Shown: positions 1 through 9,241, counted from the stretch's first letter. The stretch: DNA of 64,000 nt from Fibrobacter sp. (GCA_024398875.1 JAKSIJ010000013.1:1-64000), one strand, 5' to 3'. The notes: generated by a model not told the origin, from the letters alone. Numbers and translations: made by a program.

Positions 1-79
1 TCCAACCCCTTGTATAAAAGAGCTATCTTTGGCGCAAACAACGTAACGCCCCTGTTTGGGCAAAATCAAAGGGATCAAA

Positions 80-952
80 ATGAAAAAATCATTGTTTGCG
101 ATTGGCTGCGCTGCCCTCATCAGTGCTTCCGCTGCTTTTGCAGAAGGTGGCATGTTCGAAGGCGCTCTTCCGGAAAACTGGAATGCCGACGTGGTTGCCA
201 GTGTCAAGTACAACTGGTACAACTTCAGCAACTGGCAGCAGGACGGAACCTCCAACTACAACTGGTTGGTCAGTTACCATGCCGACGTGCAGGGCAAGTG
301 GAAGGTGGCCAACTGGCGTAACCTCATCGACCTGGAACTGGGTCAGACATGGACCGACGGCCTCGGTAAGCGCAAGTCTTCCGACAAGATTTTCTGGGAA
401 TCCACGCTGGACTTCAACATGACGGAAATGCTGAAGCCTTACATCGGCAACCGCTTTGAAACTCAGTTCATGAGCGGCTACGCCTATAGCGAAGATGAAA
501 ACGGCGATGAAATCAAGACGCCCGTTTCCAGCTTCATGGACCCGGCCTACGAAACTCAGGTGGCTGGTCTTGCCTTCATTCCTAACGACATGTTCTCCCA
601 GCGCATCGGTTTTGCAAACCGCATGACCATCTCCGATGGCTACGGCTTCGCTGATGATCCGGATACAGAAGACAAGGTGGAAGGGTTCAAGGATGAGATG
701 GGCTTGGAAAGCATCACGGAGTTCAAGTACAATCTCTCCGACATCGTAGCTTTCAACACCCGCTTGTGGGCCTTCGTGAACTTCAAGGGTGTGGATGAGA
801 TTGACGGCAAGTGGGAAAACACCCTCTCCATCATCATCGCTCCGTTCATTACGCTTGAAACGGGCTTCGACATGGCTTACGACAAGGACTTGGACGAAGA
901 CGCGCAGTACGAGAGCCGGGTGCTCTTCGGCTTGATTTGGCGCTGGTTCTAA
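80..952 (+). CDS. Exported DUF3078-like outer-membrane protein
   Basis: A 290-residue protein beginning MKKSLFAIG with a typical signal peptide ending near AAFA. The mature part is rich in aromatic residues in alternating patterns and ends in Trp-Phe, as in outer-membrane beta-barrels. The Trp/Asn-rich N-terminal segment (NWYNFSNWQQDG) resembles the DUF3078 family of Bacteroidota/Fibrobacterota. An in-frame start exists 24 bases upstream, but the ATG at 80 puts the signal peptide at the N-terminus and is preferred. The end overlaps the convergent holA gene by 4 bases. The substrate or role is unknown. Confidence 0.75.
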   Translation: MKKSLFAIGCAALISASAAFAEGGMFEGALPENWNADVVASVKYNWYNFSNWQQDGTSNYNWLVSYHADVQGKWKVANWRNLIDLELGQTWTDGLGKRKSSDKIFWESTLDFNMTEMLKPYIGNRFETQFMSGYAYSEDENGDEIKTPVSSFMDPAYETQVAGLAFIPNDMFSQRIGFANRMTISDGYGFADDPDTEDKVEGFKDEMGLESITEFKYNLSDIVAFNTRLWAFVNFKGVDEIDGKWENTLSIIIAPFITLETGFDMAYDKDLDEDAQYESRVLFGLIWRWF

Positions 953-1923
953 TTCCTGATGACGAGGGCGGCGAGAGCAAGTTCCTGACTCATGCGAGTG
1001 CTGCACTTACCGCTCTTGATTTCGTAATCCAAATCAGCCAGGCGTCTAATGACGCGGCAAAGAATTGGCTTCGGCCAGCGGCGGACACATTCAGGTGCCC
1101 GCCCTTTTGTTACAAAGATGAAGGGGTTCTTGCCGATTTTGGAGGCGGCATCGTTGGGGGCGATACCTTGGACGAGAAGCGCCTGGAAGTTCAGCAGGTC
1201 TACGGCATAGCGGTAGAGGGAGCCCACAATCTGGATGGCGTTCACGCCGTTGTTCAGCATCTCGTTCAAATGCCGGGTGTATTCCTTGGCGTCTGCCATG
1301 CCGAAGGAATCGTTGATTTCAAAGGCAATCATTTCGCGCTGGGGCACCACCATGGTGCGGACCAGATCCAGCGTGATTTTTTTGCAGTCGGGCGCGAAGA
1401 GGAGCACTTTTTCCACTTCTTCGCAAACTAGCTTGGTGTCTGTTCCGAGGGCTTCTGCCAGGTATTGGCTGGCGGCCTGGTCGATGGCCTTGTTGAAGTG
1501 GGTGGGAATGACGGATGAAATCCATTCCGCCATCTTGTACTGCTTGGGCACCTCGAACTTCTCGATTTCGCAATTGATTTTCTTCAGCGTCTTGTAAAGT
1601 TCGCCGCGGGCGTCCAGCTTCTCGAATTCCAGCAGGAGCTTGCAACTGGGCCCGTGGGAGAGCCATTTGGCTAGGGCGGCGGTGTCGTCTGCCTTCATGG
1701 CTTCGGCCTTGCGGACAACGACGGCCTGCTCCGGAGAGAACATGGAGACACTGTCGCAGGCCTCGATGACGGTCGCCGCAATAGAGGGGATGTTGGTGTC
1801 CGTGGCAAACAGAATCTGCCGGGACATGGGGTCATCCTTCCGGTCGCCCAGGGCATCAGACAAGAACTTGTCTATGCGGATATCCTTGCTGAACTGGTCT
1901 TCACCAATGAGGATGACAATCAT
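949..1923 (-). CDS. holA: DNA polymerase III delta subunit (HolA)
   Basis: A 324-residue protein matching the delta subunit of the clamp loader, which opens the beta sliding clamp and loads it on DNA. It starts MIVILIGEDQF, shows the characteristic weakly conserved AAA+-like N-terminal domain without a working Walker A, and has the C-terminal collar-type helices (LNEMLNNGVNAIQIVGSLYR, then a lysine/arginine-rich end). The length is normal for HolA. It lies 3 bases downstream of greA on the same strand, so the two are probably co-transcribed. Confidence 0.85.
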   Translation of the reverse strand: MIVILIGEDQFSKDIRIDKFLSDALGDRKDDPMSRQILFATDTNIPSIAATVIEACDSVSMFSPEQAVVVRKAEAMKADDTAALAKWLSHGPSCKLLLEFEKLDARGELYKTLKKINCEIEKFEVPKQYKMAEWISSVIPTHFNKAIDQAASQYLAEALGTDTKLVCEEVEKVLLFAPDCKKITLDLVRTMVVPQREMIAFEINDSFGMADAKEYTRHLNEMLNNGVNAIQIVGSLYRYAVDLLNFQALLVQGIAPNDAASKIGKNPFIFVTKGRAPECVRRWPKPILCRVIRRLADLDYEIKSGKCSTRMSQELALAALVIRN

Positions 1924-1926
1924 AGA

Positions 1927-2394
1927 TTACTTGAAGTCGACGACTTCGAACTTGTTCACGCCCTTGGGGGTGGTCACTTCCACCTGTTCGCCCTTCTTCT
2001 TGCCCATGAGGGCTGCGCCAATGGGGCTCTTGAAACTGATTTTGCCTTCCAGGGCATTTGCCTCTTCTGGGGAAACCAGCATATAGGTCACGTTCTTCTT
2101 GGTCTTCAGGTTGGTGAGGGTGACGGTTGCGCCAAAGCGGATGGAATCGCAGTTCGGGTCGAAGGCGACGACCTCGGCTCGGGCCAATTGGTCTTGCAGT
2201 TTCGGCAGTTCGATGTTGTCGATGGAGGCGAGGCGTTCCTTGGCGGCATGGTATTCCGCGTTTTCACTCAAATCTCCCTGTGCGCGGGCATCAACCAATT
2301 CCTGCAACACGCGGGGGCGTTCTACATTTTTTAAATTTTCAAGGTCTTTGATGAGCTTGTCGTAGGCTTCTTGTGTAAACTTGATCTTATCCAT
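1927..2394 (-). CDS. greA: Transcription elongation factor GreA
   Basis: A 155-residue protein of exactly GreA size. The N-terminal coiled coil (about residues 1-75) carries the acidic tip motif GDLSENAEYHAAKE, which reaches into the RNA polymerase secondary channel and stimulates cleavage of backtracked RNA. The C-terminal half is the FKBP-like domain with the SPIGAALMGKKKGE motif. It is followed at 3 bases by holA. Identification rests on full-length family match by eye. Confidence 0.95.
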   Translation of the reverse strand: MDKIKFTQEAYDKLIKDLENLKNVERPRVLQELVDARAQGDLSENAEYHAAKERLASIDNIELPKLQDQLARAEVVAFDPNCDSIRFGATVTLTNLKTKKNVTYMLVSPEEANALEGKISFKSPIGAALMGKKKGEQVEVTTPKGVNKFEVVDFK

Positions 2395-2467
2395 GCTCTA
2401 CAAAGTAAAAATTTTAACCGGTCTTTGCGGATGAGTGTTCGCAAAAAACATCTTTTCAGGAGATGGT

Positions 2468-3685
2468 ATGTACAATTTGTTGGATAAGGGCGGAGTTTGC
2501 TCCCCCAAGGGTTTTACGGCTTCTGGTATTTGCGCTGGAATCAAGGCCAGCGGCAATGCGGACATGGCTCTCCTCAAGAGTGAAAAGGCTGCCCGCTGCT
2601 TTGCGGTGTTCACCACCAACAAGGTGAAGGCGGCTCCCGTTCTTTACGACAAGGCCGCTTTGGAACATGCCCATTTTGCAACAGCTGTTGTGGTGAACAG
2701 CGGTAACGCCAACGCTTGCACCGGCGAACAGGGCTACAAGGATGCCGAACGCATGGCCACCATGACGGAAGAGGCTCTGGGCCTTACTCCCAAGAGTGTT
2801 CTCGTTTGCAGTACGGGCGTGATTGGACACTTGATGCCCATGGATAAGATTGAGGCTGGCATCCCGAAACTGGTGGAGAAGCTTCACGCCGATGCTTCCG
2901 AGGAATTTGGCCGTGCAATCCTCACCACGGACCTGGCCCTCAAATCCCATGCGGTGGAAGTCCATACCGAGAAGGGCGTGGTGACCATCGGTGGCGCTTG
3001 CAAGGGAAGCGGCATGATTCACCCCAACATGGCGACCATGCTTGCCTTCATCACTACAGACATTGCGCTCCCCATCGACTTCTTTGCGGAATTCCGTGCA
3101 GACATTGCGGACTCCTTCAATGCCATCACGGTGGATGGCGATACCAGCACCAACGATACCTGCATTCTCTTGGCCAACGGCATGAGCGGTCTTCACTATG
3201 AGGATTTGAGCATCAGCGAACAGGGCGAATTCCGCGCGGCCTTGATGCTGGTGATGCAGTCTCTCGCCAAGGACATCGTCCGCGATGGCGAAGGTGCGAC
3301 CAAGCTCATCGAACTCCGCATCGAGAAGGCGGAAAGCCACGAGGAAGCCCTCCGCATGGCCCGCTTCATTGGCACGAGCAACTTGGCCAAGTGTGCCATG
3401 TTTGGCGAAGACCCCAACTGGGGCCGAATCCTCAGCAGTGCTGGCAGTAGCGGTTGCAACATGGTTGCCGAACATACGGATTTGTACTTCGGCGATGTGA
3501 AGGTGTTGGAAGGCGGTCGTCCCATTCAGCTTTCTGAAGACGAAGCTGTGGCTTTGAAGAATGTTGTTCGTCAGCGTGAGTACAAAGTAACGCTGGTGCT
3601 GAATATCGGTAACGCAAGCGCAAGTGCATTCACCTGCGACTTGAGCTACGGCTACGTGAAGATTAACGCCGAATACACGACGTAA
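2468..3685 (+). CDS. argJ: Glutamate N-acetyltransferase/amino-acid acetyltransferase (ArgJ)
   Basis: A bifunctional arginine-biosynthesis enzyme that moves the acetyl group from N-acetylornithine to glutamate. The precursor self-cleaves before the threonine of the HPNMATMLAF motif (Thr190 here), and this motif is intact. Other family signatures present are FTTNKVKAAPV, NSGNANACTG and GEDPNWGRI. The ATG at 2468 with a GGAG site just upstream is preferred over an in-frame GTG at 2435. No other arg genes are adjacent. 405 residues, normal length. Confidence 0.95.
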   Translation: MYNLLDKGGVCSPKGFTASGICAGIKASGNADMALLKSEKAARCFAVFTTNKVKAAPVLYDKAALEHAHFATAVVVNSGNANACTGEQGYKDAERMATMTEEALGLTPKSVLVCSTGVIGHLMPMDKIEAGIPKLVEKLHADASEEFGRAILTTDLALKSHAVEVHTEKGVVTIGGACKGSGMIHPNMATMLAFITTDIALPIDFFAEFRADIADSFNAITVDGDTSTNDTCILLANGMSGLHYEDLSISEQGEFRAALMLVMQSLAKDIVRDGEGATKLIELRIEKAESHEEALRMARFIGTSNLAKCAMFGEDPNWGRILSSAGSSGCNMVAEHTDLYFGDVKVLEGGRPIQLSEDEAVALKNVVRQREYKVTLVLNIGNASASAFTCDLSYGYVKINAEYTT

Positions 3686-3709
3686 TCTAGTTTCGACGTT
3701 ATTTTTGCG

Positions 3710-3757
3710 AAAAAGGCATACTATTGCAAGAAAAAAAGCAAAATAGTATGCCTTTTT
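3710..3757. terminator. Bidirectional hairpin after argJ
   Basis: A perfect 16-bp inverted repeat: AAAAAGGCATACTATT at 3710-3725 and its complement at 3742-3757, with a 16-nt loop. The A and T runs at its ends make it terminator-like in both directions. It starts 24 bases after the argJ stop. The same GGCATACTATT core recurs in the next structure. Confidence 0.8.
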
Positions 3758-3798
3758 TTATGTAGGTTGAAAATTTTTATTGTGCAAAAACGATGACG

Positions 3799-3926
3799 GG
3801 CATACTATTTAACCAAATAGTGGCGAATAGTACGTATTCCGATGCTGGTTTTCGTTAAATCATTTTGTATAAATTAACAAAAATACGTACTATTTTACAA
3901 GGAAACGAAAAATAGTATGCCTTTTT
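3799..3926. repeat. Nested inverted repeats between argJ and a lipoprotein gene
   Basis: The outer arms are GGCATACTATT at 3799-3809 and AATAGTATGCC at 3911-3921, followed by TTTTT. The inner arms are AATAGTACGTATT at 3826-3838 and AATACGTACTATT at 3882-3894. The outer arms copy the stem of the neighbouring hairpin at 3710-3757. The stretch is AT-rich and has no credible open frame. It may be a terminator duplicated around another element or a small non-autonomous repeat element. Confidence 0.6.
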
Positions 3927-3940
3927 GCTTTTTTTGACGA

Positions 3941-4858
3941 CTAATCTTTGATACAGCGGAGGCTGGCACCGAATTCCGGATTGAACTTCTGGAATGCAAC
4001 GTCGTTTTTGTCGTAGAAGAACACCAGAGTTTCGCCCTCGGCAGTCCAGAAGTAGGCTTTCTGGCCCGCTTCATCCAGCTTGCGCTCCTTCATGGGGACG
4101 TCACTTTTTGCGAAGTGGGCGCCGCCTGCTTTTGCGCCAAAGCCCAGGTCATCGGTGCCGTTGCCGTAGTTGTTGGTTCCCTTGAGAGGGTCCCAACCCA
4201 TTCCTGCCTTCAATTTCAGTGCGGGGTCCTTGCCAGCGAAGGCGATGAGTTCTTCCCATTCGGCCTTGGTGGGCATGTGGAATCCATCCAGACAAGCCTT
4301 CTTCGCGTTCTCGAAATCGTAGAGGCGGCCCCAGTGATTGCATTGGTAGCAGAGGGAGCCTGCCACAGTCGCAAAGTTCATGTTTTCTGCAGTCCAGAGC
4401 TGCTTACCGATGCGAATCCATTCGTAGGCGTAGCCATCGCGCGGGTCCTTGTAGCTTCCGTTTGTGGCCGGGTCGCCATTCTCGTCATAAACTTCGCCAA
4501 AGGCGGTCTGCTTGTTTTCCTGATAGGGCGCCTTGGAGGCGACTTTCCCGTTTTTATGATAGCGGACTACGTCGCCGGTGATGTAGCCATCGGTGTAGGG
4601 GATTTCCGCCTGCAGCGTTCCATCGTTGTAGTATTCCTTGCTCACGCCTTCCCGACGGTCGTTCACGTAGTTAGTTTCCCGCTTGAGCGTTCCGTTTTCG
4701 TAGAATTCCTTCTCCAAGCCTTCCTTCTTATCCTTTACATAAGTGGTTTGGAAACGGACGTTCCCGTTGGGGAATTTTTCTTCCCGAATGTCTTCGCAGG
4801 CGGTAAAGGCGAAAGCCACTGCCGCGATGACGCCAATTTGCAAGAGTTTTGTATTCAT
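3941..4858 (-). CDS. Lipoprotein: MORN-type repeats fused to a FISUMP domain
   Basis: A 305-residue lipoprotein: the signal peptide ends in a lipobox-like FTAC near residue 21. Residues about 25-135 hold four to five YwqK/MORN-like repeats (FPNGNVRFQTTY, ENGTLKRETNYV, NDGTLQAEIPYT, KNGKVASKAPYQ). Residues about 140-305 form a Fibrobacter major-paralogous (FISUMP) domain with the hallmarks WTAENMNF, GRLYDFENAKKACLDGFHMP and a final LRCIKD. The start MNTKLLQIG is preferred over one four codons upstream. It probably sits on the cell surface; the ligand is unknown. Confidence 0.8.
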   Translation of the reverse strand: MNTKLLQIGVIAAVAFAFTACEDIREEKFPNGNVRFQTTYVKDKKEGLEKEFYENGTLKRETNYVNDRREGVSKEYYNDGTLQAEIPYTDGYITGDVVRYHKNGKVASKAPYQENKQTAFGEVYDENGDPATNGSYKDPRDGYAYEWIRIGKQLWTAENMNFATVAGSLCYQCNHWGRLYDFENAKKACLDGFHMPTKAEWEELIAFAGKDPALKLKAGMGWDPLKGTNNYGNGTDDLGFGAKAGGAHFAKSDVPMKERKLDEAGQKAYFWTAEGETLVFFYDKNDVAFQKFNPEFGASLRCIKD

Positions 4859-4868
4859 AGTACTAGTC

Positions 4869-5207
4869 AATTTATAATTTAAAATTCAAAATTCAAAATT
4901 ATATCAAAGAAAAACTTACGAATTTTGTGGCGGAAACATCGCACATTTGCCTTTAACCAATTTATAATTCACAATTCAAAATTATGCCTCTCACGAAATA
5001 CCTCGCCTGAAACATCTCGTATTTCGTAATTAGTGCTTCGCACTCATTTTGACTTCGGCTCGGCAGTGTGCCTGCAAGCAGTCCCGTTGCCCTCGCCTCG
5101 ACAAAATTCAAAATTTAAAATTCAAAATTATATCCACAAAAGCTTTTTTTGGCAGAGACATTTACTCCTGAAACAATTATTAATTGTGCATTGTGAATTT
5201 TGAATTG
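4869..5207. repeat. AT-rich intergenic stretch with imperfect direct repeats
   Basis: About 340 bases without a gene. Four clusters are built from ATTCAAAATTATA-like words, at about 4869-4903, 4958-4985, 5102-5134 and 5174-5207, separated by unrelated sequence. The last cluster includes ATTAATTGTGCATTGTGAAT. This is simple-sequence-like DNA. No open frame or RNA gene is recognised. Confidence 0.6.
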
Positions 5208-5208
5208 T

Positions 5209-6321
5209 CTAAAATACGATTTTTCCAGCGGTGGCGAGGATGCCGATGATGTAGAGCATTCCGTCGTAGTAGCGCCAGAAGCGGAAGGGAACGGAAAGGG
5301 CTGCCAAATCCTTGACGAAGGGCTCGATTAATTTGTCATTAGAGGGGAGCACTTGGGTGGCGGCGGCATTCATGGCGATGACGCCAGGAGTTGCTGCACG
5401 ACCTTCTTTGGGGAAGGGCCCGCCATCGATGGCATAGTCTGCCAAATAGGGCCGGCGGCTTTCGAAGAAGTTGAGCCGTTTTTCACAAAGTGTTTTTTCC
5501 ACTTCATCACCGCGGAAGAGGGCGTAATCCAAACTCATGTTCATGGCCACACGCCAGGCATCGCCGCTAAAGCAGTGGCTTTCGGGGTACCAGGGCGTGG
5601 ATTTCGGCGTGCCGTCGTATTCGGAATATTCGGCGCAAAGCCCTGTCTCGGGGTGAATGGCCTGTTGCAGGTAGACGATGCTCTGCTTTGCCACTTCCTG
5701 CCAGAAGTCATCACCGGTTTCTTCTGCGAACAAACGATAGAAGGCGATGGTGTGGTAGCTGGGGTCCGTGTAGTCGTTTCCGAGAACGGGGGAGAACTTC
5801 ACCATTTTGCGCCCGACATCGAACATAGGGCCCACAACGCCATTGGCGGGCTTGTTCTTCATGTCGTCCAGCAGTTTCAGGGCGGCTTCGCGGTAGTCGA
5901 TGCGCCCGAACCGCTTGGCCGCGATGAGGAGCGCTGCCGCAAAATATTCCTCTCCATCGGGAGCAGCCCCTGGGTCCATCTTGGAGAAGTCCGTGGTGGA
6001 TACCTCCCATGCGAAGAAACCCTGGTGCGGGCCCTCGGCATTGTAGAGATACTTGCGGGTAAAGTTCCAGAGCTTCTGAAAAAGTTCCGGGCGGTCGGTG
6101 AGGGCGGCGATGAACATGCCGTAGCTCATGCCCTCGGAGCGGATGTCGTCGTGCCCGATGTCGATGATGTAGGCTAGATCTTTGCTAGCGTCAAAACAAA
6201 TGCGTTCATCGATGGGATCGCCCTCAAATAATTTGCTAAATGCGTTCTGCAGTAATTGGTCTGCAAAGTGGGGGCCGTAGCCCGCTTCCACAAACATGTC
6301 CCGTGGCTTAAAACGTTCCAT
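5209..6321 (-). CDS. GH8 reducing-end xylose-releasing exo-oligoxylanase-like enzyme
   Basis: A 370-residue glycoside hydrolase family 8 protein without a signal peptide, so probably cytoplasmic. The GH8 signature DIRSEGMSYGMF is present; Glu63 would be the general acid. PDGEEYFAAALL and the later aromatic-rich segments fit the (alpha/alpha)6 barrel. Lack of a signal peptide and its length fit the Rex type, which trims xylose from the reducing end of imported xylo-oligosaccharides. Other GH8 activities cannot be excluded. It stands as a single gene or heads a minus-strand group with the barrel gene upstream. Confidence 0.85.
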   Translation of the reverse strand: MERFKPRDMFVEAGYGPHFADQLLQNAFSKLFEGDPIDERICFDASKDLAYIIDIGHDDIRSEGMSYGMFIAALTDRPELFQKLWNFTRKYLYNAEGPHQGFFAWEVSTTDFSKMDPGAAPDGEEYFAAALLIAAKRFGRIDYREAALKLLDDMKNKPANGVVGPMFDVGRKMVKFSPVLGNDYTDPSYHTIAFYRLFAEETGDDFWQEVAKQSIVYLQQAIHPETGLCAEYSEYDGTPKSTPWYPESHCFSGDAWRVAMNMSLDYALFRGDEVEKTLCEKRLNFFESRRPYLADYAIDGGPFPKEGRAATPGVIAMNAAATQVLPSNDKLIEPFVKDLAALSVPFRFWRYYDGMLYIIGILATAGKIVF

Positions 6322-6351
6322 AAAAACCTCAAATCCCGGCTGTAAATATAA

Positions 6352-8403
6352 TCAGTTCCCGAAGGTCCATACGATTCCGTAGGCGAAGCGGAGGCCCTCG
6401 GGAGTGTAGCCCGATTCCGGCATATAGATGCTGTGGTTGAAGTTCTCGATGCGATTGTAAAGCTCGAAGGTGAGAATCTGCATGCGTGCTTCGAAGTCCA
6501 TCGCCAGGTAATGCTTCATAGGCTCTAGCTCAGCCTGCCCCAGTTCATTGATGGTGCAATCCATGCGGTTGCCGAACCATTGCCAATCCACTCTCACACT
6601 TACACCCAGGCGGTCCTTTACAAAACGGTTCTGCCAGTGGATGGAACCCTTGTAGTAGAGTTCCGGTGTGTCGATGAGTTTGGTGTCGCGGTCAAGAACC
6701 TGCCCACGCTCTAGATAGAACTTCCAGTTCCCCAGACGGAATCCCACTTGGAACATCCAGTCCAGCGTGGAACTCCAATCCAGGTTGGTCCATTGGAATG
6801 CCTTCTCGATGGCGTTGTCTGTGGAATCGGTGCCTTCGCCTTTGACCCAGCGCTGCTTCAGGAGGTTGCTGGCATGTTCCTTCCGGAGCTCGAGCCCGTA
6901 AAACACTTCGCGGCTCTGCCAGGTGATGTTGGCGGTTTTCCGGTCCCGTTCCTCGTATTTCAAATCCTCATTGGGGAAGCTCACGCGGCCTGCGTCCATG
7001 AATTTCAGCTGCGTCACATCGGGGAAGCGGTTGTCGTGGCGGATGCTTCCGTTCAAGCGGAAATGGAAGGGCAGCAGGAATGTTCCGTCGGCGGAATAGG
7101 CCTTGGCGTAATCCACCTCATCCAGGAGGGAACTGTTGCGCTGTAGGCCACCCTGCACGCGGAAGAGGAAAAATCCCAAGGTGTCCGAAAGTTCGCCGTA
7201 GCCCAGTTCCCGGTCTTCCAGATGCTCCACCTTGTAGTCCTTCAAATCTTCGTCGAGGAACTCCTCCGTGGTGTTCAAAAATTCGTACTGGAATTTAATG
7301 GCGGGGTTCAGTAGCGTGGCGTAGCGGATGATGGCATCGCCGAAAATAGTTTCGTAGGTGTAGGCGCGAGTGGTGTCGTAGTAGAGGGAGTCGGTGTGCT
7401 CAATTTCTAGAGTGTCAATCCAGGTCTTTGTACCCCGGAACAGGTGGGCGAGGGAATCCTCCTCAATTTCGTGGGTGCCGTAGTGGATGCTTGTCCCCAC
7501 GGTGAGTTTTTTGAGGGGGTAGAGCTCGATGCCTGCGCCATAAGTGCGGCCTTCGATGGAAACGTTATAGGGGCTGGTCTGGAAGGTGCGCTTTGCCAAA
7601 TCCAGTGTATCCAAAATGACTTTGTGCGTAGTGTTGTCGGCGTTCTCGATGCTGATGAAGTTCATCTTCAAAAATGCCTTGCCTACGCCAAAACGCCAGG
7701 TGAGCATGGGCTGGATGTGCATGGTGTTCACGGCGATGTTACGGCCTGCAAAGGGAATGCTGCTGGAATCACGGCCCATAGAGAAATAGGGGGAATGGGT
7801 AACGTTCTGGTATTCGTATTCCTTGGATTCCTTGTTGGAGCGGCTTTGAAGCCCGAAGTCAAAAGCTACGGAGTCGGTGATGATGCGCTTGAACTGCAGG
7901 TGAAGCGCGTTTCCGCTGAAGGCACCCCGTTCCCAGGCCAAATCCGTAATGGGCGTATCTACGGGAATGCCGTGCCGTTCCTCGGTCAAGATTCCGTTTT
8001 CGCCATTGAGGGTGAGGGTGGAGGGATCATACCCCAGGCGTGTGGTGTAGATGCCGGAAAGTTTCGTGGGGAATCTCTGGGTGAGGCTGCTCATGCCGAT
8101 GGCGTTAGGATTCAGCTGCGGGTTCCCGAGAATGGAGGTTCCCAGGACCCATTCCGCCTTCTGGCCAGAAACATCGTAGGTCCGCTCCATCATCTCCCGG
8201 ATGGGAATGCCAAAGCGGCCGGCGTCGTTCTCCCGAACTGCGGCATCGGGGCCGGATGGCGGGTCCCAGGCACTGTCCTGAGGTGCGGGCAATGTGTACT
8301 GTAGCGGCTCAGAGGGCTGTGCGAAACCCATGACGACCACCGCGAACAGAATCACAAAAAACAGGGAACGCATCTTAGAACCATTCTGCGCGGGATTTTT
8401 CAC
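6352..8403 (-). CDS. Large outer-membrane beta-barrel protein (TonB-receptor-like barrel)
   Basis: An exported protein of 673-683 residues with a signal peptide (MRSLFFVILFAVVVMGFAQ). The mature part consists of alternating aromatic/polar strands typical of a large barrel, with sequences such as GLQSRSNKESKEYEYQN and a final YGIVWTFGN. No recognisable plug domain is seen. Two starts compete: a GTG at 8403 with an AAGGA site, and an ATG at 8373 just behind the PHP gene stop with a weak site. Either gives the signal peptide. It overlaps or directly follows the PHP gene, so the two are likely one operon. Confidence 0.7.
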   Translation of the reverse strand: MKNPAQNGSKMRSLFFVILFAVVVMGFAQPSEPLQYTLPAPQDSAWDPPSGPDAAVRENDAGRFGIPIREMMERTYDVSGQKAEWVLGTSILGNPQLNPNAIGMSSLTQRFPTKLSGIYTTRLGYDPSTLTLNGENGILTEERHGIPVDTPITDLAWERGAFSGNALHLQFKRIITDSVAFDFGLQSRSNKESKEYEYQNVTHSPYFSMGRDSSSIPFAGRNIAVNTMHIQPMLTWRFGVGKAFLKMNFISIENADNTTHKVILDTLDLAKRTFQTSPYNVSIEGRTYGAGIELYPLKKLTVGTSIHYGTHEIEEDSLAHLFRGTKTWIDTLEIEHTDSLYYDTTRAYTYETIFGDAIIRYATLLNPAIKFQYEFLNTTEEFLDEDLKDYKVEHLEDRELGYGELSDTLGFFLFRVQGGLQRNSSLLDEVDYAKAYSADGTFLLPFHFRLNGSIRHDNRFPDVTQLKFMDAGRVSFPNEDLKYEERDRKTANITWQSREVFYGLELRKEHASNLLKQRWVKGEGTDSTDNAIEKAFQWTNLDWSSTLDWMFQVGFRLGNWKFYLERGQVLDRDTKLIDTPELYYKGSIHWQNRFVKDRLGVSVRVDWQWFGNRMDCTINELGQAELEPMKHYLAMDFEARMQILTFELYNRIENFNHSIYMPESGYTPEGLRFAYGIVWTFGN

Positions 8404-9241
8404 GGCGTTCCTTCAGAGCCTGCACCACTGTGTAAGGCATCTTCATGCAGCCGGGAGGGTAGGCGCCTGTTTCGGTATGGAAGTCGGAGCCGCCGGTGCC
8501 AATGATTCCAAACCGCTGAGCCATTTCCTTGTACTTGCGTCCTACGGCACCCTTCTGTGCCGGGCTGTAGGTTTCCATTCCCTGGATTCCCCATTCCACC
8601 ATGTTTTCGATGAACTCGTCGCTGAGTCCCGATTTGTAGGGGTGGGCGAGAACGGCAATTCCGCCGGCATTTTCAATGAGGCGCACCGTCTGCTGCGGGT
8701 TGAGCCCCTTCTTTTCTACAAAGGCGATGCAGCCGTCTCCCAGATATTTGGTGAAGGCTTCTGAAAAACTTCCGATGTATTCCTCGTCCACCAGGGACAT
8801 GGCGATGTGGGGTCGGCCGATGACTTTCCCCTTGCAGTAGGAATGGACTTTTTCGAAAGTGATGTCGATTCCCAGGGCGTTCAGCTTTTTGATGATGGCC
8901 TTCACGCGGGTGATGCGCTGCTTGGCGAAATCCTCCAGCTCCATGTTCAGGGCCAGGTTCGTAGGGTCGCAGAAGTACCCCAGAATGTGGATGTCCTTCC
9001 CTTGCCACACGGCGGAGATTTCAATGCCTGGAATGATTTCTAATCCAATCTCCTTGGCCGGTTCTTCCGCAATCTTGAAGGAATCCAGGTTGTCGTGGTC
9101 CGTGATGGAAATGCACCGCAGTCCTTTTCGCTTGCAGAGGGCGAGAAGTTCCTCTACGGAAAGCGCCCCGTCGGAGAGCTTGGTGTGCATGTGCAAATCC
9201 GCATAGCCACCGCTTTCTGTAATGATGGTGCCGCCCCGCAT
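8375..9241 (-). CDS. PHP-domain metal-dependent phosphoesterase
   Basis: A 288-residue PHP protein of the RNase AM / 3',5'-nucleotide-bisphosphatase-like group. The metal-binding motifs are present: DLHMHTKLSDG near the start, ITDHDNLDS, PGIEIS, GRPHIAMS, LAHPYKSG and GGSDFH. Such proteins hydrolyse phosphoesters of small nucleotides or trim 5' ends of RNA. The ATG at 9241 overlaps the stop of the upstream GT9-like gene as TGATG; a GTG one codon earlier is also possible. Translational coupling with that gene is likely. Confidence 0.85.
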   Translation of the reverse strand: MRGGTIITESGGYADLHMHTKLSDGALSVEELLALCKRKGLRCISITDHDNLDSFKIAEEPAKEIGLEIIPGIEISAVWQGKDIHILGYFCDPTNLALNMELEDFAKQRITRVKAIIKKLNALGIDITFEKVHSYCKGKVIGRPHIAMSLVDEEYIGSFSEAFTKYLGDGCIAFVEKKGLNPQQTVRLIENAGGIAVLAHPYKSGLSDEFIENMVEWGIQGMETYSPAQKGAVGRKYKEMAQRFGIIGTGGSDFHTETGAYPPGCMKMPYTVVQALKERREKSRAEWF

